DNA of 64,000 nucleotides from Hyphomicrobium sp. D-2. GTDB taxonomy: Bacteria > Pseudomonadota > Alphaproteobacteria > Rhizobiales > Hyphomicrobiaceae. The stretch lies in the NCBI RefSeq assembly GCF_029872155.1, contig NZ_JARXLA010000008.1:374501-438500 (forward strand). The letters run 5' to 3'. This document shows, one piece after another, positions 1-8,684 of the stretch. The position numbers and the translations under genes are program-made. The notes below the pieces were generated by a model. The model saw only the letters and a program-made list of their open reading frames with translations, was not told the DNA's origin and did no database searches. How positions within the stretch are numbered: the stretch's first letter is position 1; every line of letters starts with the position of its first letter.

Positions 1-5
1 CGCGA

Positions 6-1268
6 TTAGGTATTCATCGACGAGAAGAACTCGCCGTTGGTCTTGGTCGACTTCAGCTTGTCGATAAGGAATTCGATGCCGTCCATCGTGCCCATCGGAT
101 TGAGGATACGGCGCAGCACGTAGACCTTCTTGAGCTGATCCTTCGGAACCAGCAGGTCTTCCTTGCGCGTGCCGGAGCGGGCAACGTCGATGGCCGGGAA
201 CACGCGCTTGTCCGAAACCTTGCGGTCCAGGATGATTTCCGAGTTACCGGTGCCCTTGAACTCTTCGAAGATCACTTCGTCCATGCGCGAGCCGGTATCG
301 ACCAGCGCGGTGGCGATGATCGTCAGCGAACCGCCTTCTTCGATATTGCGGGCCGCACCGAAGAAGCGCTTCGGGCGCTGCAGCGCGTTGGAATCAACGC
401 CGCCGGTCAGCACCTTGCCGGAGGACGGAACAACCGTGTTGTAGGCGCGGCCGAGACGGGTGATCGAGTCCAGCAGAATGACCACGTCACGCTTGTGCTC
501 GACGAGACGCTTGGCCTTCTCGATCACCATTTCCGAAACCTGCACGTGGCGGGACGGCGGCTCGTCGAAGGTCGACGAAATCACTTCGCCCTTCACCGAA
601 CGCTGCATGTCCGTCACTTCCTCCGGGCGCTCGTCGATGAGCAGCACGATGAGGTAGCACTCGGGGTGATTATGCGTAATCGAGTGGGCAATGTTCTGCA
701 GCAGCACCGTTTTACCGGTACGCGGCGGGGCGACGATCAGGGCGCGCTGGCCTTTGCCGAGCGGCGCCACGATATCGATCACTCGCGGCGACAGATCCCT
801 TACGGTCGGATCTTCAGTTTCCAGCTTCAGCCACTGGGTGGGATATAGTGGCGTGAGGTTGTCGAAGTGGATCTTGTGCTTGGTCGCTTCCGGCTCTTCG
901 AAGTTGATCTTATTGACCTTCAGCAGCGCGAAGTAGCGCTCGCCATCCTTCGGAGACCGGATCTGGCCCTCGACCGTATCGCCCGTGCGCAGCGCAAAGC
1001 GTCGGATCTGTGAGGGCGACACATATATATCGTCAGGCCCCGGCAGATAGTTCGCCTCGGGCGAACGCAGGAAGCCGAAACCGTCCTGAAGAACTTCAAC
1101 CACACCGGTGCCGGTGATTTCGATATCTTTGGCCGCGAGCTGCTTAAGGGTCGCAAACATCAGCTCCTGCTTGCGCAGGGTCGACGCATTTTCAACGCCG
1201 TTTTCTTCGGCAAAGCTCAGCAGCTCGGTCGGAGACTTGAGCTTCAGGTCTTCGAGCTTCATTTCCAT
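6..1268 (-). CDS. rho: Transcription termination factor Rho
   Basis: Hexameric RNA-dependent ATPase that terminates transcripts. The 420-residue product has the usual length. It has an N-terminal Rho domain, a cold-shock-like RNA-binding domain with the RNP1-type motif GFGFLRS at about 63-69, a Walker A motif APPRTGKT at about 180-187, a Walker B strand VVILLDS at about 262-268 followed by RLGRAYN, and the conserved Q/R-loop region [18 protein letters not shown] from about 287. A second ATG at codon 3 (MKLEDL) could be the true start. It lies on the minus strand behind hemE and hemJ and reads away from the presumed replication origin. The family assignment is certain from the motifs. Confidence 0.98.
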   Translation of the reverse strand: MEMKLEDLKLKSPTELLSFAEENGVENASTLRKQELMFATLKQLAAKDIEITGTGVVEVLQDGFGFLRSPEANYLPGPDDIYVSPSQIRRFALRTGDTVEGQIRSPKDGERYFALLKVNKINFEEPEATKHKIHFDNLTPLYPTQWLKLETEDPTVRDLSPRVIDIVAPLGKGQRALIVAPPRTGKTVLLQNIAHSITHNHPECYLIVLLIDERPEEVTDMQRSVKGEVISSTFDEPPSRHVQVSEMVIEKAKRLVEHKRDVVILLDSITRLGRAYNTVVPSSGKVLTGGVDSNALQRPKRFFGAARNIEEGGSLTIIATALVDTGSRMDEVIFEEFKGTGNSEIILDRKVSDKRVFPAIDVARSGTRKEDLLVPKDQLKKVYVLRRILNPMGTMDGIEFLIDKLKSTKTNGEFFSSMNT

Positions 1269-1507
1269 TTGGTATGGCTCCGGGGGCCACGGCTGTTGGG
1301 GCGGGAATTGATCAATGAGAAGGTTAGCCGGGCCGGAAAACTGGGGAATTTATTAGATTGTGGCCAGCGCCACTGGCGGTCGGCCATGCCCTTGGATGAG
1401 CATTGGCGACCAACTCATAAGCCTGAGCGGCCCCGAGTCGATGCGGATTTCATGCAAGTTATATCAGAGAGAAAAGCAAGAGAAAAGCGTCTGTGACAAG
1501 ATTTCGG

Positions 1508-1927
1508 TCAGAACGGTTTCAGAACCACCAGCAGAACGATCGCTATAAGGAAGAGCGTCGGCACCTCGTTGGCAATCCGGTAGAAGCGCGCCGGATGGGT
1601 ATTATTGTCGGCCGCGAACTCCCGCCGCCAGCGGCTTAACGCCCCCTGATATCCCGAAAGCAGAAACACCAGCAGCAGCTTTATGTGCAGCCAGGGCTCG
1701 GCGAAAGCCCCCATAGTATATGCTAGCAAGGGGCCCGTGATCCACACCACCAGCATCGCCGGGGTCATGATGGCGGTCAGCAGCCGATATTCCATCACCT
1801 TGAAGGTTTCAGAAAGCTGCGAGCCGACCGGCGCATCGGCATGATAAACGAACAACCTCGGCAGATAGAAAAGCCCCGCGAACCAGGCGATCACAGCCAT
1901 GATGTGCAGGGCTTTCAGCCACAGCAT
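1508..1927 (-). CDS. hemJ: Protoporphyrinogen IX oxidase HemJ
   Basis: Small integral membrane protein that oxidises protoporphyrinogen IX to protoporphyrin IX in heme synthesis. The 139-residue product has about four hydrophobic helices (roughly 5-24, 50-70, 80-98 and 120-137). His8 in the first helix and Lys83 in WLHIKLLLV match the conserved His and Lys of the HemJ (UPF0093) family. It starts 2 bp after the hemE stop, so the two are almost certainly co-transcribed, which fits consecutive heme-pathway roles. No HemY or HemG is in the window. The 239 bp between its end and rho show nothing recognisable beyond presumed promoter space. Confidence 0.9.
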   Translation of the reverse strand: MLWLKALHIMAVIAWFAGLFYLPRLFVYHADAPVGSQLSETFKVMEYRLLTAIMTPAMLVVWITGPLLAYTMGAFAEPWLHIKLLLVFLLSGYQGALSRWRREFAADNNTHPARFYRIANEVPTLFLIAIVLLVVLKPF

Positions 1928-1929
1928 CG

Positions 1930-2997
1930 TCAGGTGCCCCCGCGAACCAGCTCAACCAGCCGCGCCACATGCTCAGGCGGCGTCTGCGGAACAATCCCGT
2001 GGCCGAGGTTGAAAATCGCCGGCACGTCGCGCAACGCCTCAAGGGTTTCCGCGATCCGGTCCTCCAGCGCCTGGCCACCGCTGACCAGCAGCAACGGGTC
2101 GAGATTGCCCTGCACCGTCACACCGGCAAACTCCGCCAGGGCCCGCATCTGGCCCAGCGGCATTGCCGTATCGCATCCCAAACCGTCAACTTTCGTAGCC
2201 AAAACATAATCTTCCGCGTTCAGGCCCCCCCCGCGCGGAAACCCGATGATCGGCACGTCCGGATGCCGACGCTTCAGCTCTGAAACGATTCTCACCGTCG
2301 GCGCTACCACCCACGCCTGGAATTCCCCATCCGGGAGATTTCCTGCCCAACTATCGAATATCTGCAGCGCATCGGCGCCGGCCTTCACCTGGCCGTCGAG
2401 GTATTCGATCGACGTTTCGACCACGATGTCGATCAGCCGGGTGAACGCTTCCCGATCGCGATAGGCAAACATCCGCGCCGCCGCCTGATCCGACGAGCCG
2501 CGACCGCCGACCATGTACGTCGCCACCGTCCACGGCGCGCCGCAGAAGCCGATCAGCGCCACCTCGGCTGGCAGATCCTGCCGCAACCGCGCAACCGTTT
2601 CGTACACGCGGCCGAACTTTTCGCCCGTTCCCGCAAGATTGAGCTGCCCAAGGCCCGCATCATCCGTAATCGGATCAAGGCACGGCCCCTCGCCTTCGAG
2701 AAACCGCACCTGCTGACCCAGCGCATCGGGAACTACCAGGATATCCGAAAACAGGATCGCAGCATCGAAGCCGTAGCGGCGGATCGGCTGCAATGTCACT
2801 TCGGTCGCCAGCGCCGGATTGTAGCAGAGATTCAAAAATCCACCGGCGGTGGTGCGAACCTCCCGATACTCCGGCAGGTAGCGTCCTGCCTGACGCATCA
2901 GCCAGATGGGCGGTGGCCAGACGGCTTCGCCTGCGAGAGCTCTCAGCAGCTTGCGGTTGGCCTTGATGGAGGTGTCGGGGTGTGCGGGTGCACTCAT
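1930..2997 (-). CDS. hemE: Uroporphyrinogen decarboxylase
   Basis: Cytosolic enzyme that decarboxylates the four acetate side chains of uroporphyrinogen III to give coproporphyrinogen III. The 355-residue length is normal. The signature WLMRQAGRYLPEYR lies at about 32-45, the catalytic-site strand ILFSDILVVPDALG with Asp85 follows, and GFCGAPWTVATYMVGG is at about 150-165. The gene is first of a hemE-hemJ unit, transcribed away from ppsR. In Caulobacter and Rickettsia hemE flanks the chromosomal replication origin, and the same arrangement is seen here, so its promoter probably overlaps the origin region. Confidence 0.98.
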   Translation of the reverse strand: MSAPAHPDTSIKANRKLLRALAGEAVWPPPIWLMRQAGRYLPEYREVRTTAGGFLNLCYNPALATEVTLQPIRRYGFDAAILFSDILVVPDALGQQVRFLEGEGPCLDPITDDAGLGQLNLAGTGEKFGRVYETVARLRQDLPAEVALIGFCGAPWTVATYMVGGRGSSDQAAARMFAYRDREAFTRLIDIVVETSIEYLDGQVKAGADALQIFDSWAGNLPDGEFQAWVVAPTVRIVSELKRRHPDVPIIGFPRGGGLNAEDYVLATKVDGLGCDTAMPLGQMRALAEFAGVTVQGNLDPLLLVSGGQALEDRIAETLEALRDVPAIFNLGHGIVPQTPPEHVARLVELVRGGT

Positions 2998-3060
2998 CTC
3001 TACTTAAACCAATCTAGAATCTGAGACTCTTATTTTTATTCTTCTTACCTCAGGGGGTTT

Positions 3061-3094
3061 CGAGGATTAGCCTGTTGTCCTAGCCTAATCCTCG
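3061..3094. repeat. 10-bp perfect inverted repeat in the origin region
   Basis: Arms CGAGGATTAG (3061-3070) and CTAATCCTCG (3085-3094) are exact reverse complements around a 14-nt centre that itself contains a partial TAGG/CCTA symmetry. There is no T-run, so it is not a typical terminator. It sits about 65 bp upstream of the hemE start and could be a protein-binding site or structural element of the origin or hemE promoter. Confidence 0.6.
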
Positions 3095-3397
3095 GCTCGC
3101 GCACAGGGGCGCAGCCTCACCGCTCTATCTGGTGTCTCGTCGGATGGCAAAGCCACTAGGACCGCTGAATGCTTCTCAAAACAATGGCATGGCGGCTGAC
3201 AGGGATCTGCAAGTGGCGCGTCCTACCTGTTGAGAGATGCTGGACGAGACGCCAAGAAAGTTTCAATCCTCAGGGAGAGACAGCTATCACGTCCAGCAAT
3301 CCCGGTTCCGGCTGTTGTGAGCCATATCGTGGATGAGTGGGTTAGGCCGAGGTAGGATCGCCATCGGTTGTATCAGCTCACTGGATAACACGGCACC

Positions 3398-3406
3398 TTA
3401 TCAACA
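3398..3406 (+). promoter_or_regulatory. DnaA-box-like site
   Basis: TTATCAACA differs from the consensus TTATCCACA at one position. It lies 26 bp upstream of the chosen ppsR start, inside the hemE-ppsR divergence. A single near-consensus 9-mer can arise by chance, so its value comes from its location and the neighbouring weaker boxes. Confidence 0.45.
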
Positions 3407-3431
3407 ATCCGTCCCGCGGAACGCCAAGGTC

Positions 3432-4292
3432 ATGACGGCCAGTTTGCCGAGCTTCTTTCATCTGCATCTCGTGTCGGATTCCACCGGCGAGACGCTGACG
3501 ACGATCGCCAAGGCGGTCTCGGTGCAGTACGCGCTGGTGCGCCCGATCGAGCACGTGCATCCACTGGTGCGCACCCCGCGTCAGTTGAAACGGGTGCTGC
3601 AGGAAATCGAGCAGACGCCGGGCATCGTGCTCTACACGATCACCAACCGCGAGCTGTCCGAGGAACTGGAACGCCGCTGCGTCGAGCTGAAAATTCCCTG
3701 CCTTGCCGTGCTGCATCCCATCATGCAGGTGCTGGAAAGTTATCTCGGCGCACCGCGCACGCCGACAGTTGCCGGCCAGCATGTTCTCGATGCCGATTAT
3801 TTCCGCCGCATCGATGCACTCAACTTCACCACGGCGCATGACGATGGGCATCTGCCTGAAAACATGAACGACGCCGACATCGTTGTGCTCGGCATCTCGC
3901 GCACATCCAAAACGCCCACCAGCATTTATCTCGCCCAGCGCGGTTACAAGACCACCAACCTGCCGCTGGTGCCTTCGATCCCGCTGCCGGAACGGCTGAT
4001 GAAACCGCACTCCGCGTTCGTCGTGTGTCTGGTTGCCAGCCCCGATCGCATTGCCGAAGTGCGCCGCCAGCGTGCAATCATGATGGGCGATCGCAACCTT
4101 GGCGAATATGTCGATCGCGACCGCATCACCGCAGAGATTGCCTATTCACGCCGGATCTGCGCGCAACAGGGTTGGCCCATCATTGATGTGACGCGCCGCT
4201 CGGTTGAAGAATCGGCGGCGCAGATCCTGCGGCTGCTGCACGATCGTCAAACCCCTAAGAAAGCAGAGACAAAAGATGCCAGCGACGGCTAA
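3432..4292 (+). CDS. ppsR: Pyruvate, phosphate dikinase regulatory protein (DUF299/PPSR family)
   Basis: Bifunctional serine/threonine kinase and phosphorylase of the DUF299 family, which switches pyruvate phosphate dikinase or PEP synthetase on and off. The start was set at 3432 because family members begin just before the FHLHLVSDSTGET motif (here residues 9-21); an upstream in-frame start at 3333 would add 33 unrelated residues inside the origin region. The P-loop GISRTSKT is at 154-161, followed by PTSIYLAQRGYKTTNLPLVP. The length is 286 residues. This is the homologue of Caulobacter CC_0001 and Rickettsia RP001. It overlaps maf by 17 bp, so translation is probably coupled. The target dikinase is not in the window. 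Confidence 0.93.
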   Translation: MTASLPSFFHLHLVSDSTGETLTTIAKAVSVQYALVRPIEHVHPLVRTPRQLKRVLQEIEQTPGIVLYTITNRELSEELERRCVELKIPCLAVLHPIMQVLESYLGAPRTPTVAGQHVLDADYFRRIDALNFTTAHDDGHLPENMNDADIVVLGISRTSKTPTSIYLAQRGYKTTNLPLVPSIPLPERLMKPHSAFVVCLVASPDRIAEVRRQRAIMMGDRNLGEYVDRDRITAEIAYSRRICAQQGWPIIDVTRRSVEESAAQILRLLHDRQTPKKAETKDASDG

Positions 4293-4896
4293 CGCCCATC
4301 AGATCGTACTTGCATCCGGCAGCCGCGCCCGGCGTGAAATGCTGGCGGCCGCCGGTGTCCCGTTCACGGTGCTGCCGGCCGATGTCGATGAGCCCGCAAT
4401 TCGCGACCGGCTTTTCCGCGAAAACCCTTCCATCACGCCGCAACACATCGCCGAGGTGCTGGCGACCGCGAAGGCCGAGGAAGTCAGCGCCCGTTGCCCC
4501 GGCGCTTTTGTCATCGGTGCCGATCAGGTGTTGGCGCTGGGCGTTGAGCTGCTGAGCAAGGCGCCGAACATGGATCTAGCGCGCGAAACACTGAAGCGCC
4601 TGCGCGGCCGTTCGCACGTTTTGCATTCGGCCGTCGTGTTTGCCGAAAACGGCAAGGTCACCTCGCGCCATGTCGGCGCGGCCCGGCTTACGATGCGCAA
4701 TTTCTCCGACCCGTTCCTTGAGGACTATCTGCTGCGCGCCGGCGAGAAAGTCACGCAGTCGGTCGGCGGTTATGAGCTCGAAGGCCAGGGCGTTCAGCTC
4801 TTTGAGCGTATCGACGGCGACTACTTCACAATTCTGGGTCTGCCGCTGCTTGAGGTTCTGGCCGAATTGCGCGGCCGCGGGAAACTTGAAGCATGA
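4276..4896 (+). CDS. maf: Maf-like nucleoside triphosphate pyrophosphatase
   Basis: Maf proteins hydrolyse non-canonical or selected nucleoside triphosphates (dTTP/UTP or m7GTP, depending on subfamily) to the monophosphate plus pyrophosphate. The N-terminal motif LASGSRARREML (about 12-23) and the acidic-site motif GADQVLALG with Asp83 are present, and the length of 206 residues is typical. The ATG at 4276 gives the standard N-terminus and overlaps the end of ppsR; a longer form from 4204 would add an Arg-rich leader and is unlikely. The stop overlaps the aroE start (ATGA at 4893-4896). The subfamily and so the exact substrate cannot be set with confidence from reading alone. Confidence 0.92.
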   Translation: MPATANAHQIVLASGSRARREMLAAAGVPFTVLPADVDEPAIRDRLFRENPSITPQHIAEVLATAKAEEVSARCPGAFVIGADQVLALGVELLSKAPNMDLARETLKRLRGRSHVLHSAVVFAENGKVTSRHVGAARLTMRNFSDPFLEDYLLRAGEKVTQSVGGYELEGQGVQLFERIDGDYFTILGLPLLEVLAELRGRGKLEA

Positions 4897-5720
4897 AGCG
4901 CGCCTGTGTCATCGGATGGCCGATTGAACATTCGCGATCGCCGCTGATCCACGGCTATTGGCTTGCCCAGCACGGCATCGACGGCAGCTATACCAAGGTT
5001 GCCGTTGCGCCCGACGATGTCGCGCAGTTTCTGCGCACCTTGCCGGAGCAGGGTTTCGTCGGCTGCAACGTCACGGTACCACATAAGGAAATCGCGTTTT
5101 CCATCGCTGAAGAGGCTGAGGAAGCCGCGCGCGTCGTCGGTGCCGCTAACACGCTGTGGCTGGAGGGCGATCGGCTGTTCGCCACCAACACCGACACCTA
5201 TGGCTACATGACCTACCTGTCCCATGTGGTGCCGGACTGGCTTGCCCATGATGGTCCGGTTTGCATTCTGGGTGCGGGTGGCGCCGCGCGCGCCATCGTT
5301 TACGGCTTCCTTGAAACCGGCGTTGAGGAAGTTCGGGTCTTCAACCGCACGCGTGAGCGCGCTGAAGCCATTGCCGATCAGTTCGGCCCGCGGGTGAAAG
5401 TGTTCGACTGGGACAATCGCAGCGATGCATCGCGCGATGCCTGTGTGCTGGTGAACACCACCGCCGTTGGTCTCAAGGGCAACGGATCGCTTGGCATCGA
5501 CTTCGCGGGCTTCAATCCCGATTGCGTGGTCAGCGACATTGTCTATGTGCCGCTGGAAACGCAGCTCATTGCCGATGCAAAAAGCGCTGGCTTGCGCACC
5601 GTGGATGGCCTGGGGATGTTGTTGCATCAGGCTGTGCCTGGATTTGAGCGTTGGTTCGGTGTACGCCCACAGGTAACCCCCGAGCTCCGCCAGCGCATCA
5701 TTGCCGACATCGAGGGCTGA
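4893..5720 (+). CDS. aroE: Shikimate dehydrogenase
   Basis: NADPH-dependent reduction of 3-dehydroshikimate to shikimate in aromatic amino acid synthesis. Shikimate-binding serines lie in EHSRSPLIHGYW (Ser14 and Ser16). The catalytic lysine is Lys65 in CNVTVPHKE, the catalytic aspartate Asp101 in NTDTYGY, and the Rossmann loop GAGGAARA is at about 127-134, followed by the NADP-type NRTRERA motif. The 275-residue product has the usual length. It overlaps maf by 4 bp and is followed by coaE after 2 bp, so this is a tightly packed operon. Confidence 0.97.
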   Translation: MKRACVIGWPIEHSRSPLIHGYWLAQHGIDGSYTKVAVAPDDVAQFLRTLPEQGFVGCNVTVPHKEIAFSIAEEAEEAARVVGAANTLWLEGDRLFATNTDTYGYMTYLSHVVPDWLAHDGPVCILGAGGAARAIVYGFLETGVEEVRVFNRTRERAEAIADQFGPRVKVFDWDNRSDASRDACVLVNTTAVGLKGNGSLGIDFAGFNPDCVVSDIVYVPLETQLIADAKSAGLRTVDGLGMLLHQAVPGFERWFGVRPQVTPELRQRIIADIEG

Positions 5721-5722
5721 AA

Positions 5723-6340
5723 ATGCTGATCGTTGGGCTCACTGGCTCAATCGGTATGGGAAAATCCACCGCCGCTGCACATCTGCGGGCGCGTGGTCTG
5801 CCGGTGTTTGATGCCGACGCGGAAGTGCATCGCCTCTATGCCGGAGGAAAGGCTGTTGAACAGATCGAACGCGCCTTTCCGGGCACGACCACACAGCAAG
5901 GCGTCGATCGCCAGCGTTTGAGCGCGGCCCTGCTCGCACATCCCCAGCGCATTCGCGAGCTGGAGGCGATCGTGCACCCGCTCGTCCGCGAGGCCGAGCG
6001 TTCATTTCTGAATGCCGAAGCCCGTCGCGGCACGCCGATCGCTGTTCTGGAAATCCCGCTGCTGTTTGAATCCGGCGCTGACCGGATGGTGGACGCCGTT
6101 GTCGTGTTATCCGCTCCGGCCGAGGTGCAGCGTGAGCGCGTGCTGAAACGCGGAGTGTCGCCGGAAAAGCTGGATGCGCTGCTCGCCCGCCAGATGCCCG
6201 ATGCAGAAAAGCGTCAGCGCGCCGATTTTGTCGTGGACACCGGCGTCAGTGTTGAAGAAAGCCGGGCGACTTTGGATACAATCCTCGAAGCATTGCGCGC
6301 TCGGCACGGCGCTGCATTCAACCGCTTCTGGTCTGCCTGA
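5723..6340 (+). CDS. coaE: Dephospho-CoA kinase
   Basis: Final step of coenzyme A synthesis: phosphorylation of the 3'-hydroxyl of dephospho-CoA. The protein (205 residues) opens with the strand MLIVGLTGSI and the P-loop GSIGMGKST at 8-16, followed by GLPVFDAD and later EIPLLFES, all typical of CoaE. The start at 5723 places the P-loop at the normal distance from the N-terminus; a longer in-frame reading from 5651 overlaps aroE and adds unrelated sequence. It is co-transcribed with aroE. The first CoA enzyme, coaA, is at 25.2 kb. Confidence 0.96.
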   Translation: MLIVGLTGSIGMGKSTAAAHLRARGLPVFDADAEVHRLYAGGKAVEQIERAFPGTTTQQGVDRQRLSAALLAHPQRIRELEAIVHPLVREAERSFLNAEARRGTPIAVLEIPLLFESGADRMVDAVVVLSAPAEVQRERVLKRGVSPEKLDALLARQMPDAEKRQRADFVVDTGVSVEESRATLDTILEALRARHGAAFNRFWSA

Positions 6341-6376
6341 CCTTCACTTGATCTCTCAGCACCGATTGGATCGTCC

Positions 6377-7099
6377 ATGCGCGAAATCATCATGGATACG
6401 GAAACGACCGGATTCGATCCGCGCAAGGGCGACAAGCTGATTGAAATCGGCTGCATCGAGCTGGTCAATCGCATCCCGTCGGGGCGCGAATATCACTGCT
6501 TCATCAATCCGGAGCGCGATGTTCCGGCCGACGCGCAGGCGGTGCACGGCATCTCCACCGAGTTTCTGCTCGACAAGCCGGTGTTTCCGCTGGTGGCGCA
6601 GAGCTTTCTGGATTTCATCGCCGGCGATCCGCTCATCATTCACAATGCGCAGTTCGATATCGGCTTTCTGAACTTCGAACTTGGGCTGCACGGCTTTCCG
6701 CTGATCGCGCAGGATCGGGTGACGTGTACGTTGCAGCTGGCGCGTCGGCGTCATCCGGCAGGGCCCAATACGCTCGACGCACTATGTAAGCGCTACGGCA
6801 TCGACAATTCGAAGCGCACCAAGCACGGCGCTCTGGTCGACTCGTTGCTGCTGGCAGAAGTTTACATTGAGTTGCTGGGCGTTCGGCAGGCGACGTTCGT
6901 CGATTTCGCTGCCGATGGTTCAGGTGCCGCTGGTGGTGAGGCCGCAACATTCAGCGGTCAACGCAAAGCTGCGCAACGGCCGGCTCCGCTGGCTCCCCGG
7001 CTTGATGCGGCAATGGTCGAAGCCCATCTCGAATTTGTGAAGTCTATGGGCGAGAAGGCGCTGTGGCGCCGCTATCTTGCAGTGTCGGAAGACGCTTGA
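6377..7099 (+). CDS. dnaQ: DNA polymerase III epsilon subunit
   Basis: 3'-5' proofreading exonuclease of the replicative polymerase. DEDDh-type motifs are all visible: ExoI MDTETTGF with Asp7 and Glu9, ExoII HNAQFDIGFLN with Asp94, and ExoIII HGALVDSLLLA with His150 and Asp155. The length of 240 residues is normal; the poorly conserved C-terminal part after about 170 would carry the alpha-subunit-binding region. It ends the forward operon and faces secB across a bidirectional terminator. The placement near the origin is conserved in alphaproteobacteria. Confidence 0.96.
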   Translation: MREIIMDTETTGFDPRKGDKLIEIGCIELVNRIPSGREYHCFINPERDVPADAQAVHGISTEFLLDKPVFPLVAQSFLDFIAGDPLIIHNAQFDIGFLNFELGLHGFPLIAQDRVTCTLQLARRRHPAGPNTLDALCKRYGIDNSKRTKHGALVDSLLLAEVYIELLGVRQATFVDFAADGSGAAGGEAATFSGQRKAAQRPAPLAPRLDAAMVEAHLEFVKSMGEKALWRRYLAVSEDA

Positions 7100-7183
7100 T
7101 CGCGGATCGGGCAGCCAACGTATTGCCCCGACTGCCCAACAAATTCGCCGGCAATCTCCGGCCATTCAGAACCCGGCCAATAA

Positions 7184-7213
7184 AAAAGCTCCGGCGTTGC
7201 GGCCGGAGCTTTT
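7184..7213. terminator. Bidirectional terminator between dnaQ and secB
   Basis: The arms AAAAGCTCCGGC and GCCGGAGCTTTT form a perfect stem around a 6-nt loop, with A-rich and T-rich flanks on both sides, so it can serve both convergent transcripts. Confidence 0.85.
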
Positions 7214-7266
7214 GCATATCTGAAATAGCTGTCCGCCGAATACTTCGGCCTCAGCTTAGCGCCGTC

Positions 7267-7782
7267 TCAGTTCTTGACCTGAGACTCGCCCTCGCCAGAC
7301 TTGGCGTGCTTTTCCTTCTGGCGGGCCATGTAGAGCTGCGTGAAGTCGAACGGATCGAGCAGCAGCGGCGGGAAGCCGCCTTCGCGCGTCAGGTCGGCAG
7401 CCAGACGGCGCACGAACGGGAACAGGATCGACGGGCAGTTCACCAGCAGGAATGGCTCAAGCGCCGATTCCGGAATGTTCTCGATGCGGAACAGGCCGGC
7501 ATAAACGAGCTGCAGCTGATAGATCTTGCCGTGCTTGTTGGTCGCCTGCGCATCGAAATCGATCGCGCTCTCGTACATGTTCGGGCCGACGTTCTTTGCG
7601 CCGACATTGATCATGAGCTGCAGATTGGGCTGATCGCCCGGGTCCTGCATCAGCTTTTCAATGTTCGGATTCTCGAACGAGAGATCCTTAATGTACTGGG
7701 CAGCAACGCTAACCTTCACGGGTTGGGGCTGCAGATTGATGCCCTCGTCGGGCTTGCCGTTGCCGTTTGTCGAGTTCGCCAT
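7267..7782 (-). CDS. secB: Protein-export chaperone SecB
   Basis: Tetrameric cytosolic chaperone that keeps preproteins unfolded and delivers them to SecA. The body from PVKVSVAAQYIKDLSFENPN to the conserved LPP-type segment GGFPPLLLDPFDFTQLY matches SecB. The ATG at 7782 gives 171 residues; an in-frame TTG three codons upstream is less likely. It stands alone on the minus strand, convergent with dnaQ, in the conserved dnaQ-secB-fxsA order of alphaproteobacteria. Confidence 0.96.
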   Translation of the reverse strand: MANSTNGNGKPDEGINLQPQPVKVSVAAQYIKDLSFENPNIEKLMQDPGDQPNLQLMINVGAKNVGPNMYESAIDFDAQATNKHGKIYQLQLVYAGLFRIENIPESALEPFLLVNCPSILFPFVRRLAADLTREGGFPPLLLDPFDFTQLYMARQKEKHAKSGEGESQVKN

Positions 7783-7886
7783 TGCTTTCAATTCCGTGCC
7801 GGGGTTGCGCCTAATTGGCCGCGTGTGAGTGGCGGCTAGCTAACACGCTGGCCCCGTCGCGACAACGCTGTAAGCTCATCATCGGG

Positions 7887-8429
7887 TTAACGTGACCGAT
7901 CTTCGTCATCGTCCAGGCGGGTGAAAGTCCCCTCAATGATGACCGGTTCGCCGGGCTTTTGGGCCTCCGGCTGGGGTTCTGCCTGTGCGCGCCCCGGCGA
8001 GCGCCATCGGCGGCGCCGGTCTTTGTTGCCATCTGCGGCGTTGTCGTTGTGATTCGGCGCTGGGGCGGCCATCCCGGGCAAGACCGATCCCAACAGCAAG
8101 CGCCGCAGCGGTGGCACCAGCAGCGCCAGACCCAGCGCGTCCGTCAGAAAGCCGGGCACGATCAGCAGGCTGCCGGCAAAGATGATGGCGTAGCTTTCCG
8201 CCATCGATGAAACGCCAAGGCGGCCGTTGTTCACCGAATCGAACATGCGCAGCAGCATGGAGCTGCCCTGCCAGCGAATAATGAGAATTCCGGCAAAAGC
8301 CGCCAATATCAGCAGGCCCACAGTGGCCAGAAAGCCGATTTGCTGGCCGACTAGGATCATCAGCGTGATCTCGATGACCGGCAGCGCCAGCAGGGCTAGG
8401 ATCGCCATAAGTTGCAGCGGCGACATCAT
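7887..8429 (-). CDS. fxsA: FxsA family cytoplasmic membrane protein
   Basis: FxsA proteins are small inner-membrane proteins. In E. coli FxsA overproduction relieves F-plasmid exclusion of phage T7, but the cellular role is unclear. Visible here are three hydrophobic segments (about 5-24, 28-50 and 78-100), the family-typical PVIEITLMILVGQQIG near the start and SLLIVPGFLTDALGLALLVPP in the third segment, then a polar Arg/Glu-rich tail of about 65 residues. The start at 8429 was chosen because upstream codons back to 8501 lack similarity and crowd the promoter region shared with the divergent Tim44-domain gene. Confidence 0.88.
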   Translation of the reverse strand: MMSPLQLMAILALLALPVIEITLMILVGQQIGFLATVGLLILAAFAGILIIRWQGSSMLLRMFDSVNNGRLGVSSMAESYAIIFAGSLLIVPGFLTDALGLALLVPPLRRLLLGSVLPGMAAPAPNHNDNAADGNKDRRRRWRSPGRAQAEPQPEAQKPGEPVIIEGTFTRLDDDEDRSR

Positions 8430-8684
8430 TGCCGGCTTTTCCTTTCCCGCTAGCAGGTTGTTGAGCATGCCAGCACCATCCCGCGCGCAAATGTGGTGCA
8501 TCGGCGCAATCGGGTTGGCATTGCCATTTTTGTGCCTTACCTTGAAGAAAGGACTACCTTAACCCCTGATGGCGGATCGGATCAGAGGCCCATCTTTCCC
8601 CGGATTTGGGCTTCCATTAAGACGCGATCATATATTGCTGTCGTATCCAGTCACGCTGTTGATTGCCAGGAAGGCAGCCGTTCT

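Larger units (their letters stand above)
2998..3431. other. oriC: Candidate chromosomal replication origin (oriC) between hemE and ppsR
   Basis: This 434-bp zone has no convincing gene and separates two outward-facing gene blocks. What is visible: an AT-rich tract at about 3030-3048, two GANTC sites (3017-3021 and 3025-3029), a perfect 10-bp inverted repeat (3061-3094), and sequences resembling DnaA boxes: TTATCAACA at 3398-3406 (one mismatch to TTATCCACA), CGTGGATGA at 3328-3336 (reverse strand TCATCCACG) and TTATCCAGT on the reverse strand at about 3381-3389. Established knowledge: the Caulobacter and Rickettsia origins lie between hemE and the RP001/CC_0001 gene, the homologue of ppsR here. 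That this is oriC is inferred from synteny plus these sites. Confidence 0.72.

Noticed and set aside
3333-3431. Extended ppsR start
   Set aside because: The added 33 residues have no similarity and lie on origin DNA; the usual start before FHLHLVSDSTGET fits 3432.
4821-5627. 268-codon antisense frame over aroE
   Set aside because: Mirror of a well-supported gene; no family signature and composition typical of antisense frames.
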